Shown here: piece after piece, positions 12,601 to 21,812 of the stretch
How the letters are laid out: every line of letters begins with the position of its first letter
Numbering within the stretch: position 1 is the stretch's first letter
Source of the DNA: Diogma glabrata
Taxonomy: Eukaryota; Arthropoda; Insecta; Diptera; Cylindrotomidae
Assembly (NCBI GenBank): GCA_963693315.1
Contig: OY856188.1
Span: forward strand, 147,683,096-147,747,095
DNA: 64,000 nt
Reading direction: 5' to 3'
The notes under the pieces: model-generated
Database searches by the model: none
Told to the model about the DNA's origin: nothing
The model's input: the letters and a program-made list of their open reading frames with translations, nothing else
Made by a program: the position numbers and the translations under genes

Positions 12601-15238
12601 TAATCTTATATTTAATAGCCACTTTCGCTCTCCTAGGAATTATAATGTTATTTATTAAAGTCCCTACAACCTTTTTTCGGTTGTTAAAATTTCGTAATTT
12701 CTTTTCTTCATCTGTTTCATACATATCATTATGTGTAGTCAATGAACCTTGATTCGTTCCAGTTATTAAGTTTTTCTTTTCTTTCTGACATTGGGAATAG
12801 GATATCTGTGTCAATTTTTTATTTACATTTTTTTCTGTTATATAATTGTCCGAGTTCTTATGTAGGTCAACGTCGTTATCGCAATTTAAATTATAATATT
12901 TTTTTGAAATGTGATCTTTGGTATTTTTTATTTGTAGTATAGAGTTTTGTAGAAAATGTGTTTTATGTTTTCTTATTACGTATTTGTGGCGCTTGAATAT
13001 TTTAAAGAATCTTAGTTTTTTATTTATTGTTTTGATTTTTTTAATTTTTATTGTTGTTGGTAACATGTGTAGTTTTTTATTATATTTACTTTTGTGTTCA
13101 TTGATGTAATTTGATTTGTATATAGTTGGTTTGTTGGTTGTTTTAGGTAAAGTTGAATGACTTTTTGTTTGGTTATTTAAAGTTTGTAAATTTTTGTCTT
13201 GTTTGTTTATTAACTCTGTTTTGAATTTTTCCGTGTTTGTGTTTACGTTTATAATGCATGGCGAAGGTTGACGTGATTGGTTGATTTTAATGTTTCTTGA
13301 TATATTTGTGTTTTGGTCCTCTTGGCTTGGCGAGTTATATTGTGAGGAACTTTTGTTTGTAATTCTTTGGCATGGCGATTTTTTATTTTTATTTATGTTT
13401 GTATCTACGTCTATAAGGCATGGCGAGGGTTGACGTGCTTGATTTATTTTAATGTTTTTTAATATATTTGTGTTTTGGTCCTCTTGGCTTGGCGAGTTAT
13501 ATTGTGAGGAACTTTGGTTTGTAATTTTTTGGCATGGCGATTTTTTATTTTTATTTATGTTTGTATCTACGTCTATAAGGCATGGCGAGGGTTGACGTGA
13601 TTGATTTATTTTAATGTTTTTTAATATATTTGTGTTTTGGTCCTCTTGGCTTGGCGAGTTATCTTGTGAGGAACTTTGGTTTGTAATATTTTGGCATGGC
13701 GATTTTTTATTTTTATTTATGTTTGTATCTACGTCTATAAGGCATGGCGAGGGTTGACGTGATTTATTTATTTTAATGTTTTTTAATATATTTGTGTTTT
13801 GGTCCTCTTGGCTTGGCGAGTTATATTGTGAGGAACTTTGGTTTGTAATTTTTTGGCATGGCGATTTTTTATTTTTATTTATGTTTGTATCTACGTCTCT
13901 AAGGCATGGCGAGGGTTGACGTGATTGATTTATTTTAATGTTTTTTAATATATTTGTGTTTTGGTCCTCTTGGCTTGGCGAGTTATATTGTGAGGAACTT
14001 TGGTTTGTAATTTTTTGGCATGGCGATTTTTTATTTTTATTTATGTTTGTATCTACGTCTCTAAGGCATGGCGAGGGTTGACGTGATTGATTTATTTTAA
14101 TGTTTTTTAATATATTTGTGTTTTGGTCCTCTTGGCTTGGCGAGTTATATTGTGAGGAACTTTGGTTTGTAATTTTTTGGCATGGCGATTTTTTATTTTT
14201 ATTTATGTTTGTATCTACGTCTCTAAGGCATGGCGAGGGTTGACGTGATTGATTTATTTTAATGTTTTTTAATATATTTGTGTTTTGGTCCTCTTGGCTT
14301 GGCGAGTTATATTGTGAGGAACTTTGGTTTGTAATTTTTTGGCATGGCGATTTTTTATTTTTATTTATGTTTGTATCTACGTCTATAAGGCATGGCGAGG
14401 GTTGACGTGATTGATTTATTTTAATGTTTTTTAATATTAAATTTTTTCCTAAACCTAAATTTTGGTGATTTAATATGTCAGCTTTACTTCCAACTACTGT
14501 ATTCTCGGTCGGTACCTGGCCTTGTCTACAGTTCAACTGTGGTTCTACAATATTCTTCATTTCATTACCTTGGTGTGATGAAATATTTTCATTGTTTACT
14601 GAACCATTAGAGATTTTCGTGTCTTTGTTTTGCTCAATATTGTGAGAGCCTGTTAATGCTACACCTTGATCAGGGGTGTGAGCCTTCACATTGCTTTCAC
14701 GGCTAGCCAGTTGACTTAGGTTGAATTCCCCATTCCCATTGAATGGTATTGTAATACGCTGACCCTCCTTAGAGTCAATTAAATACACCTCTATTTTATT
14801 TTCTATATTATTTATAACCGTTCTTTTATTTAAAAAGTCCCTACCTAATATGCCGTCTGTTTGTATGTTTATATTACTGGGTACTAAATGGAAGTCGCAT
14901 TCACCGTTAAGGTTATTAAATAAGATTCCTTTCGTAAGACCTATTGTGGACAGTTGTGTGTTGTCGATTCCTGAAAATTTTGTTGCTAACCCAGCGAAAT
15001 AAGGCGTCCCTACTTTCACTGTGTTGCGTTTTAAGATTGACAAGTCCGCACCTGTGTCCACTAATAGAGTTACAAATTGGTTCTTAGAAATGTTTAAAGG
15101 TACTTTTATAATTGGTGGCGTTATGAATTTCTGGCTGTTTATATTTGAAATGGTGGGATACTTTTGAACGGTTTCATACCCCGAAATTTGTTTTATATTA
15201 GAGCTAGAATTTGTGGGCTTCAAATTCGCTCCTACTCG
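9626..15238 (-). CDS. pol: Pol polyprotein of the errantivirus (protease, RT, RNase H, integrase)
   Basis: Open for about 1870 codons. Domains in order (residues counted from 15223): aspartic protease with DTGA near 55; an Asn/Ser/Lys-rich insert with seven 54-aa repeats (about 263-640); RT with YLDD near 1182; RNase H with TTDAS near 1328 and a TDHKPL motif; integrase with an HHCC zinc finger (about 1535-1575) and the DDE residues near 1598, 1660 and 1695. The frame has no ATG at its start: the first possible initiator is TTG at 15223. It lies in the -1 frame relative to gag and runs directly out of the slippery heptamer at 15238-15244, so it is read here as the frameshifted part of Gag-Pol. 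The large repetitive insert between protease and RT makes it far longer than a typical errantivirus Pol. Confidence 0.93.
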   Translation of the reverse strand, partial: RVGANLKPTNSSSNIKQISGYETVQKYPTISNINSQKFITPPIIKVPLNISKNQFVTLLVDTGADLSILKRNTVKVGTPYFAGLATKFSGIDNTQLSTIGLTKGILFNNLNGECDFHLVPSNINIQTDGILGRDFLNKRTVINNIENKIEVYLIDSKEGQRITIPFNGNGEFNLSQLASRESNVKAHTPDQGVALTGSHNIEQNKDTKISNGSVNNENISSHQGNEMKNIVEPQLNCRQGQVPTENTVVGSKADILNHQNLGLGKNLILKNIKINQSRQPSPCLIDVDTNINKNKKSPCQKITNQSSSQYNSPSQEDQNTNILKNIKINQSRQPSPCLRDVDTNINKNKKSPCQKITNQSSSQYNSPSQEDQNTNILKNIKINQSRQPSPCLRDVDTNINKNKKSPCQKITNQSSSQYNSPSQEDQNTNILKNIKINQSRQPSPCLRDVDTNINKNKKSPCQKITNQSSSQYNSPSQEDQNTNILKNIKINKSRQPSPCLIDVDTNINKNKKSPCQNITNQSSSQDNSPSQEDQNTNILKNIKINQSRQPSPCLIDVDTNINKNKKSPCQKITNQSSSQYNSPSQEDQNTNILKNIKINQARQPSPCLIDVDTNINKNKKSPCQRITNKSSSQYNSPSQEDQNTNISRNIKINQSRQPSPCIINVNTNTEKFKTELINKQDKNLQTLNNQTKSHSTLPKTTNKPTIYKSNYINEHKSKYNKKLHMLPTTIKIKKIKTINKKLRFFKIFKRHKYVIRKHKTHFLQNSILQIKNTKDHISKKYYNLNCDNDVDLHKNSDNYITEKNVNKKLTQISYSQCQKEKKNLITGTNQGSLTTHNDMYETDEEKKLRNFNNRKKVVGTLINNIIIPRRAKVAIKYKIKSEIDEPLICFAEEVLEGVYAANVITQPINSEVVLAFLNTTEEDVLLKNYEPKMTPLTNYEIIEENHTETGKILTFREDENIRQKTREEEVIKQLNLEESLTEMEKESITNICREYADLFYLPNDKLTYTEVLTHKIQTPVDTIPINQKMYRLPETQRKEIDKQVKQMLEDNIISHSRSAWNSPLLVVPKHTKVESGGSQPETKKFRVVIDFRKLNKITLGDAFPLPRIEEILDQIGHSRYFSTLDLADGYHQVLVDPADREKTAFSTPFGHYEFKRMPFGLTGAPATFQRIMNHILTGLQGIECYVYLDDIVIYGRDLENHNNKLIKVLDRLRQYNLKVKLQKCQFLRREIIYLGHLCTEKGVLPDPSRTDKIKNYPLPRTVRQTQSFLGFANYYRKFIPNFAKIAEPINKLLRKGIKFKWTENCQAAFELLKTMLISPPILRYPDFEKNFLVTTDASNIALGAILSQGIVNEDRPIAYASRSLNETERKYSAIEKELLAIVWAVKTFRCYLYGRKFTIYTDHKPLKGAINISHPNTKIARFSIKLMDYDYDLQYKPGKTNKNADTLSRLQTVEEDEDNKEQKILVVTRSQAAKGINTAQAADGCTVIKEKETTSHSNANEIDQRKDEEWENSEDEDEDKITVLTNEDDIRQILKDYHDSPLGGHQGAYRTYLRLARNFKWKNMKHDIKEYIRKCQKCQKNKTTRYCKMPMQVSKTPDRAFDKIFLDMVGPLPTTYNGNKYILTFQDELTRFFDCYAMTDAEANSVARIFYDEIVSRYGIPKVVLTDQGSNFTGEVFKQLCKFLKIKKIETTAYHPQANGILERSHRPMGEYLRNFVQHDQQNWDQWLRQAAFVHNNTPNSRSKLTPMECLFGFNVTLPNNLKSNPSPIYNDENYYYVIKHKTQMANQINKEFIRKSKEDSKKYYDKNLNPVEFKVGDKVYLKNEARKNKLSENWNGPYVITKINGPVNCTIQVKNRNKITHFNRLKLAG
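13304..14437 (-). repeat. Seven in-frame 162-bp tandem repeats inside errantivirus pol
   Basis: Each unit encodes 54 residues starting ILKNIKIN and containing RQPSPCL, NKKSPCQ and SPSQEDQNT. Seven full copies differ by only a few residues, and a diverged partial eighth copy runs on to about 13240. The unit length is a multiple of three, so copy number can change without breaking the frame. The encoded segment is hydrophilic, probably disordered, with repeated SPC and SPS motifs and two Cys per unit. It lies between protease and RT and matches no domain known to me. Confidence 0.96.
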
Positions 15239-16698
15239 TTTAAATTCTCCTCCGATAATTGGGTATGTTCTAATGGAACTCTGTTAAAGCTTGGGGGTAT
15301 TAGTATGTCGCGGACTGGTTGCTGTTCGGTTAGAACCTTTATTTTTGCGTGTTGTTCTCCCGAATTTCCATTTCTCGCATTGTAGTTGTGTCTTTCATTG
15401 CCTTGGTATCTGTTTGTATAATTGTTCTGATTATTATAGTTGTTCCCCTGATTGCTAGAATTTCCATTATTTATGTATTTATTTGAATAATTATTTTGGT
15501 TGTCCCTTTTGTTCGTTTGGCCGTTTGTATTTCCGTTTCTATAATTGTTCCTGGGGTAATTCTGTCTGTAATTGTTGTTGTCTCTTCTATAATTGCGCTG
15601 AACCTCTGGAATAATGGGTTGTAGTTTTGGCATGTTTCCTTCATAAAAAGGGTCCAATCGGTTTATATTGTATCTCTCTTGACTATAGGGTAGGTTGTCT
15701 GGTGTTCTAATGTTATTTGCTTTTACACAATGTTTTATTGTGTGACCATAATTTTTACAATATGTGCAGAATTCTGAGTTTTTCCATGTTTTGCATTGGT
15801 TGATTGTGTGACCTTTTCTGGTGCAGAATTCACAGTAAAGGCTATTTAAAGTCGCCCATGAAGGTCCTGCCTCTACTCTTTGTGTTTGTTTGGTTTGGGC
15901 TGGGTATTCCTTTATTATTGGTCCCCCTATCCTGACTTCTATTTCCTTAGCCCTTCTTGCTGCCTCCTCTAGATTCTGTGGTTTTTGTGTTACAAATGAC
16001 ATTTTTATTATATCTGATCTTAAACCATTCCAGAAAGCTTCAGTTGCTTGTCTTTCTAGTTCGGTCAATATTGATAATGCTTGTTCATGTTCATATTTTA
16101 TTTTGTAATACCTTTTTGCCTGTCCCAAGATTCTTTGTAGTCTTTCCGTAAAATTGTCCACCCTTTCCCAATCCATTTGTTTGCAATCGTGCAGTTCCTT
16201 CATATAATTTCTCCTGTAGTCTGCCTTTGCATATTTTTTGTCAATGTAGTCTCGAAGTTCTTCGTATGTGTTTATTTCTAAATCTTTAATTATCCCATAT
16301 GCCGGGTATTGAATTTTTTCTAACATAATTTCAAAAAAGAACTTCTTCCCATGCTCGTCCAGTCTGTTGTAGGCTCGTTCGCATGAATCTAGAAATTTCA
16401 TTGCTTTTGCGCTGGTTTCTTCCCCTAGTTCCCCTGTAAATTCTTTAATGTTGGCCGTTGCTTTTACCGCGTCGTTAATATCCATTGGTCTTGGATCCAT
16501 GTTTAAATTATTCGTAGTTTCTATTGTTGATTTTATATTTGTACTCGGTGAGTTCTCGCTTTTTAAATGGTCTTTTATTTCGTTAAAAGTTTTGTCCAGC
16601 TCTTTTTCGAATGTTTTCTTTGTTTTTCCTTTTTTCTGTATTAAGTCTGAGTCTGAGTAGGTTCTATTGCGCGTTTGTCTAATAATGTCGCTGAACAT
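15232..16698 (-). CDS. gag: Gag polyprotein of the errantivirus
   Basis: An uninterrupted 488-aa ORF with an ATG at 16698. The N-terminal half (about residues 70-240) resembles a retrotransposon Gag capsid region rich in helices and aromatic residues. Two CCHC knuckles follow near residues 285-325, CEFCTRKGHTINQC and CTYCKNYGHTIKHC, both with the full C-x2-C-x4-H-x4-C spacing. The C-terminal third is strongly Asn-, Tyr-, Arg- and Gln-rich and low in complexity. Gag would assemble the particle and bind genomic RNA. The TAG stop at 15232-15234 lies one codon after the slippery heptamer. Confidence 0.92.
   Translation of the reverse strand: MFSDIIRQTRNRTYSDSDLIQKKGKTKKTFEKELDKTFNEIKDHLKSENSPSTNIKSTIETTNNLNMDPRPMDINDAVKATANIKEFTGELGEETSAKAMKFLDSCERAYNRLDEHGKKFFFEIMLEKIQYPAYGIIKDLEINTYEELRDYIDKKYAKADYRRNYMKELHDCKQMDWERVDNFTERLQRILGQAKRYYKIKYEHEQALSILTELERQATEAFWNGLRSDIIKMSFVTQKPQNLEEAARRAKEIEVRIGGPIIKEYPAQTKQTQRVEAGPSWATLNSLYCEFCTRKGHTINQCKTWKNSEFCTYCKNYGHTIKHCVKANNIRTPDNLPYSQERYNINRLDPFYEGNMPKLQPIIPEVQRNYRRDNNNYRQNYPRNNYRNGNTNGQTNKRDNQNNYSNKYINNGNSSNQGNNYNNQNNYTNRYQGNERHNYNARNGNSGEQHAKIKVLTEQQPVRDILIPPSFNRVPLEHTQLSEENLNE
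15238..15244 (-). promoter_or_regulatory. Programmed -1 frameshift heptamer UUUAAAC at the gag-pol junction
   Basis: In the gag frame the minus strand reads AAT TTA AAC GAG TAG. The bases T TTA AAC form the canonical X XXY YYZ heptamer in the correct phase, with one sense codon between it and the gag stop. Shifting by -1 leads directly into the open pol frame. A downstream stimulatory structure was not modelled. Confidence 0.85.
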
Positions 16699-17540
16699 GA
16701 GATAATAGTGAGTTTTTTTTGAAGACGACCGACAAGGAAAACTGTGAAACCTTGTATTTGTAAAACGTGTACCGTGTGTTATTTAAATTTTATCTTGTAA
16801 CTTCGGTGTTACTTATCTACGCGTTAAATCGTTAAAAAAAATATTGTAAAATAAACCCCAAAAAAAAATTTTTTATAGTGTTTGCGTGAACTATTATTGT
16901 AATATTAAAGCATTTATTTAATATATTTCGTAAATTCTTATTCTGAAAAATTTTTTTATTTAATATTTTATATTTTGAGAGAAGAAAATTTTATTTTCGT
17001 AAAATATAATTATAATATCTCAATATTTATTTGATATCTTCTATTGTACTGAAAAAATTTGTTGCTTTCAATTAATATTGTATCATTTGTGATGATTTTT
17101 TTGTAAAATTTGATATAAAATTAGAATCCTAATTTTTTTGTTTTACACTATTTATTTTATCGTGGGTATATAAAAAAAATTTGCTACCAGAAAATTATAT
17201 CGATTTTTATGAAATTTGATTTAGTTATACTTTTTTCTTTATATTTTTAAATAAATCTGAGTTTAAATTTGGATAAAGGAAAATTATTGTTACTTTACTG
17301 TTTACTTAATTTAATTCAGAAAAATGATAAAAAAAAATTTTTATTTTTTAAATTTATTTTATATGTACTGAGAAACTTTAATTTTCTATATTTTCTTATG
17401 AACAAAAATATCTGACCTTATTAATTTTCCTTTTGGTTCTTCAAAGATGGACCCTCCCTGTTGGGTCTGATGCCGATGGGTTGATTATTTTGTTGGGCAA
17501 TCCTTGCTTTTGCCTGATGACGTTGGTTTTTCTTTGATAT

Positions 17541-17558
17541 CCCTTACCAATGTAAGGG
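17541..17558 (-). other. Short perfect stem-loop in the errantivirus leader
   Basis: CCCTTAC and GTAAGGG form a 7-bp stem with a CAAT loop. Its position, 270 bp from the primer site, would suit an RNA dimerisation or packaging loop, but this is conjecture. Confidence 0.4.
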
Positions 17559-17810
17559 TGATGGATACTCCTAGATGTACCTGATAAAAAATTTTTTCAA
17601 TTTCTGGAACGTTTCTTTCTGGAACGGGTGACTAGACCGTGTGTACCCGGTCCGGGTAGTTGGTCAAAATTTTTATTTATTGGCTTTATTGCCTTAATCA
17701 CTATCACTTTAATCACTTTCACTTCACTTTTGTGTTCGTACCACTCGAAGAGTGGTTGAGATTTAAGAGTCGACTCCACGTATTTAAGAGTCTGACTCCA
17801 CTCAATGAAT

Positions 17811-17824
17811 TACCGGCCGCGCCA
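17811..17824 (-). other. Primer-binding site, tRNA-Ser-like (errantivirus)
   Basis: Three bases after the 5' LTR the minus strand reads TGGCGCGGCCGGTA. This resembles the tRNA-Ser-type primer site of 17.6/297-like errantiviruses, TGGCGCAGTCGGTAG, with two differences over 14 bases. The exact primer tRNA in this species is not known. Confidence 0.65.
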
Positions 17825-17827
17825 ATA

Positions 17828-19045
17828 TGTGGTGTTCCCGTTAGAGGAATCTACTCACCACAGATATTCGTTGGTATAAATGTGTTTTAATAGAAGTACT
17901 TACTCTGAATTTCCTGGTAAGGCTTCTCAATATTTTTCCAACTGAACAAACTCACGATGGCTGTTTTCTTTAATTTATTTAAATGCTTTATTGTTAGTTT
18001 TGGTACACTTTACTTTTATTAACTATTCTAACTTAATTTAATTTGGAACGTCTGTTCCAGCACTTTTACAATATTACACACGTAAACTTTTTTGATTTAA
18101 TTGTTGGGATTCGATTTCCCTCGGTTTAAGTATTCTGAACCCGACGATAACGCGTATTACTCAAGACTGCTTTTGTTTTCCAAAAATCAGTGGTATTTAT
18201 TTCTACGTTTTCCGTTGGGCAAAATTTAGTTGACCAATCGGAAAACGTTTTTCCAAAATAAAATAAAATCGAAATATCGTAGTAATCGATTTTTTAGTTT
18301 TAATATTTTTAGTTATATTTTTTTGTTGTTTGTTTTTGTTTTAAATGAAAAATTAATTATTGAAGGGTTTTATTACTTTCCGGTAATATGGAAATATTTT
18401 AGTTTTAGCTCGTGTAGGGTTTTATGTTTCTGATTTACAATGGGATTATTGTTGTAATTAATTTAGTTGGGATTTTGATTTATTTAATGGAAATTTTATT
18501 TGGCTTTTAAAGAATGTATGGATTGTAATTTTGGACTTTGTATTATTGAAATGTGTTAATTGAATTTGAAGAATGTATGGAGTTTTTATTGGATTTTATA
18601 TTATAGGAATTTATTGTTAGAAGAATGCATGGATTGTACATTGGACTTTGTACTCAGTTGGACTTTGAATTATAGATATTTATTCTACAGCTGCAATGTT
18701 AGCAAATTGGTTGGATTGTTTCGATAATTGGAAAATAGGCATAAAAATACATTGTGTGTTTTTTATGAGACTTTTTTAGATTGCAAGACTTTTTATGTGG
18801 TTTAATTTTGTATATATATTAATTTAAATTGAATTTGATCAATCGAAGATTTATCAATTGACGGATGTAGAAATATGTTGCAGCTGTGGTTTATTATGTC
18901 TAGACTTATTATTATGATTACTGAATCGATCAGGGTCAGTTGTTTGAAATGATGTTGGATAATTGTTATCGAAATAGGAGTATTATAGGATTGTTTGGGT
19001 GTTTGTATCAATGGGGTGGATCAGCCTGGTTACTGGTCCACCACA
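17828..19045 (-). repeat. 5' LTR of the errantivirus
   Basis: Direct copy of 4953-6170. It drives the element in minus-strand orientation. Its ends, TGTGGTG and CACCACA, are perfect inverted repeats. It abuts the GTAC duplication at 19046-19049. Confidence 0.93.
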
Positions 19046-19049
19046 GTAC

Positions 19050-20495
19050 GAAACCCAAATATTTCTGCCCCCAAACAAATTCTTCAGTCCAAAATGGAAC
19101 GGGAAGATGCCAGCTCCAACACAGATCCGGAATTTTACAAACGGATTCTGAGCAGAACAGAAAATCATTAAATACCCTTTTCAATAAACCGATACCAAAA
19201 TCCAAAAACTCAAGGCTACGTAGTATTAAATATCGGAAGAATCGTAAATTAATTCGTAAACTTATAGTGGAATCGTTAATCTCTGAAGGTGAAGATGGTA
19301 GACCATATGCTGAGGTTAGGGTGGGTGCTAGATCATACCTCGGGCTACTGGATAGTGGGGCAAATATATCTGTTCTGGGTAAAGGTTCTGAACAATATCT
19401 GAGTTTACCCGAATTCAAATTCGTCAACTTTCCTTCAACAGTAAAAACCGCCAGTGGTAAAAGCGCAACAATTTTAGGATACATTAGAGTACCTATCACA
19501 TTTGCCGGCAAAACTGATAATATCATACTTCATTCATCACCAAATCTCACTCAAGAGCTATACTTAGGGGTTGATTTCTGGCGAATGTTTGGTCTAAAAA
19601 TAGCTAGCTCATCACTTATTGGTATTGATTCACATGACCATCTGAAAATCGCTTCTGAACTAAATGCGGATGAAAATCCAAACAATATGAAGTTACCAAA
19701 ACATGAATTAACTCTGGAACAAAACGAAGTTGTTCAAATAGTAATTAATGAGTTTCCTTCTTCTTCTCTGCTTGGGTTAGGCAAAACTGGACTTGTCGAG
19801 CACATAATAGATGTAGGTACTGCAAAACCTATCAAACAGAGATATTATTCTGTTTCTCCTGCTGTGCAAGCAAATATGTACAATGAAATTGACAGGATGA
19901 TATCCTTGGGTGTTATTGAGGAAAGCAATAGCTCATGGAGTTCACCAATTGCGGTGGTTCGCAGACCAAATGGTAAGATGAGGTTGTGTTTAGATGCACG
20001 AAAACTAAATGAGGTAACCGTGAAGGATGCTTATCCCCTGCCCATCATTGACGGTCTGTTGGGTCGCCTAGATAAGACTCGGTACATATCAAGTATAGAT
20101 CTAAAGGACGCCTTTTGGCAGATCCCTTTGGAGAAGGGATCAAGGGATAAGACAGCCTTTACGGTTCCCGGTAGACCTTTATACCAATTCACAGTCATGC
20201 CATTTGGCCTGTGTAATGCGCCGCAAACCATGTGTCGATTAATGCATCGCGTTATACCTCACGAACTACATAATCAAATTTTTGTTTACTCAGATGATCT
20301 CTTGATCACAAGTGAAACATTCGAAGAACATCTCGAGCTATTACAAAAAGTTGCCTATTTACTAAAACGTGCCAACCTGTCCATAAACATCAATAAAAGC
20401 AATTTCTTCTTGAAGGAAATTAAATATTTAGGGTATATAGTTGGGGATGGGGTTTTAAAAGTAGACCCAGAAAAGGTATCGGCCATATCTAAATT
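19050..20495 (+). pseudogene. pol: Pol of the outer element, first part: protease and RT
   Basis: The open frame continues the outer element after the errantivirus. It carries an aspartic protease with DSGA, a Ty3/gypsy RT with LDARKLN, SIDLKDAFWQ, MPFGLCNAPQT and catalytic YSDD, and the start of the connection region. The frame is -1 relative to gag, and no ATG clearly starts it, so it was probably made by frameshifting; no canonical heptamer was found by eye. It stops matching pol at about 20495, where a LINE is inserted. Confidence 0.9.
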
Positions 20496-20505
20496 ATCGG
20501 CCATA

Positions 20506-20552
<47 letters not shown>
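20477..20552 (+). repeat. 18-bp-period duplication and 45-T run at the LINE 5' junction
   Basis: TATCGGCCATATCT occurs at 20477-20490 and again at 20495-20508, an exact 18-base offset. It is followed by 45 consecutive T (20508-20552) and then LINE sequence. The first copy is genuine pol coding sequence, because its frame joins the part resuming at 24194. The second copy is extra. Confidence 0.85.
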
Positions 20553-21200
20553 CGATCAAAGTAACGGTTGCAAGAAGACGTTGTTTAATTTTGCTGCTGT
20601 CAATTTTTTTTATTTACAATTTTTATCGAATTTAATTTTTTTATTTCAAATTATTATTTTAAATTATTATTTTAGAATAATTTTTTAATTTTTAGGGATA
20701 CAATACATATTAATAATTTTTCTTTCTGTTTTGTAGGTAAGGATTCTCTAAAACAAGATATTGAAAAGAAAACAATAAGTGAAAGAAAATTATAAGGGAT
20801 AGGATAGGAAATACTTGTATTTTGCAAAAAAAATTAATTCAGATAAGTTTTTCTTATCATTCAAATTTTTATTTTATTTATTTTTATGTAGAATTGTAGT
20901 TATTTTATTAGTTTCGTTGGTAGTTTTCTTGTGGTCTTGTTGACTCAATAAAAGGTTTTAAGTACACTTTATGTAAAGTTTCCTGTCTTTGAGTTACATC
21001 TTGTTTTGATGTTTCTAAAATAATATTTTGTTTACAATTTCATAATTTTAATTGTCGATTTTAACAGTGAACCTAGACTTAGATTCAGGTTGTCCAGCTG
21101 TTGAAGTAGTCAATTTCAATTTCAATTTGAGTTTGTTTGTTTTCGCATTACTGTGGTTTTCGTATGTATGTTTTTCATTGATATTTCTCTATGAATTAAA
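20553..21200 (+). other. 5' untranslated region of LINE B
   Basis: AT-rich sequence from CGATCAAAGTAACGG to the ATG at 21201, with no ORF. It presumably holds the internal promoter; no motif was assigned. Confidence 0.5.
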
Positions 21201-21812
21201 ATGGCAAAATTATCTATTAGCTATGCGAACATAAGAGGATTGAATATAAACCTTAATTCAGTCCATCTTTTTCTTGAAACTATGAAACCTGATATTTTGT
21301 TTTTAACGGAAACGATTATCAGTGCGCGTGCTGTGACCTTAGATAAAAATAGATACCTTTGTCCCAATTATGAACTTGAATCCTCTTTCTACATTAAGCA
21401 TGGAGTTTGTGCTTATATTAGGGATACTATACCATATGTGAGATTAAATAAATTTGAATTAAATGCAAAATGTCACAATATGGTGTCACTAAAAATTAGT
21501 TGCCCAAGTCAAACGCTGTTTGTCTTTGGACTTTACCGTTCACCTAATTCACCTGAGAACTCTAATTTTTTTCATGACTTATCTGAGAAGATAGATAGGT
21601 TGGTTGAGTATCCTAATGCAAAGTTTATAGTTCTTGGAGATTTTAATGTCCACAATAAAGAATGGCTTACACACAGCTCTAAAACTGACGAGGTTGGTAG
21701 ACAGGCTGAGTTGTTTGCTCTTTATCACAATTTTACTCAAATAATAGACCAGCCAACCAGAGTTCCTGACATTCCTGGTCAAAGCAGTAATTTACTTGTA
21801 ATTTATTTTTGA
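21201..21812 (+). pseudogene. LINE B endonuclease domain
   Basis: 203 codons of an AP-type endonuclease: SYANIRGL near the N-terminus, LFLTET, VFGLYRSP, and VLGDFNVHN with the catalytic Asp-Asn pair. The ORF ends early at a 2-bp frameshift near 21798. The missing C-terminal SDHNLI motif, with its catalytic histidine, is found at the start of the next frame. It would nick target DNA to prime reverse transcription. Confidence 0.87.

Larger units (their letters stand above)
16699..17827 (-). other. Leader of the errantivirus
   Basis: About 1.1 kb between the 5' LTR and the gag ATG. The gag-proximal 700 bp is very AT-rich with no ORF. The LTR-proximal part is less AT-rich and contains a perfect hairpin (17541-17558) and a direct repeat of ATTTAAGAGTC (about 17761 and 17781) next to the primer site. 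It probably contains packaging signals and the env splice donor, but neither was located. Confidence 0.6.
4953..19045 (-). mobile_element. Complete env-bearing errantivirus (gypsy-type endogenous retrovirus)
   Basis: LTRs of 1218 bp lie at 4953-6170 and 17828-19045, flanked by a GTAC target duplication (4949-4952, 19046-19049). All genes are on the minus strand, so the 5' LTR is the right-hand one. Order in its own direction: LTR, Ser-type primer site, leader, gag (488 aa), pol in the -1 frame, env (646 aa), a 133-bp repeat array, polypurine tract, LTR. All three reading frames are open, and only one LTR difference was noticed (G6166 / C19041). This is the gene set of insect errantiviruses related to gypsy, 17.6, 297 and ZAM. 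It lies antisense inside the gag gene of a Ty3/gypsy retrotransposon. Activity is an inference from open frames and LTR identity; nothing shows expression. Confidence 0.94.

Noticed and set aside
13240..14437. CRISPR-like array
   Set aside because: The units are contiguous 162-bp coding repeats without spacers, in a eukaryotic retroelement.
18940..19045. ATG-started beginning of the frame that runs into the outer protease
   Set aside because: This part is errantivirus LTR read by chance; outer pol sequence starts only after the GTAC duplication at 19049.
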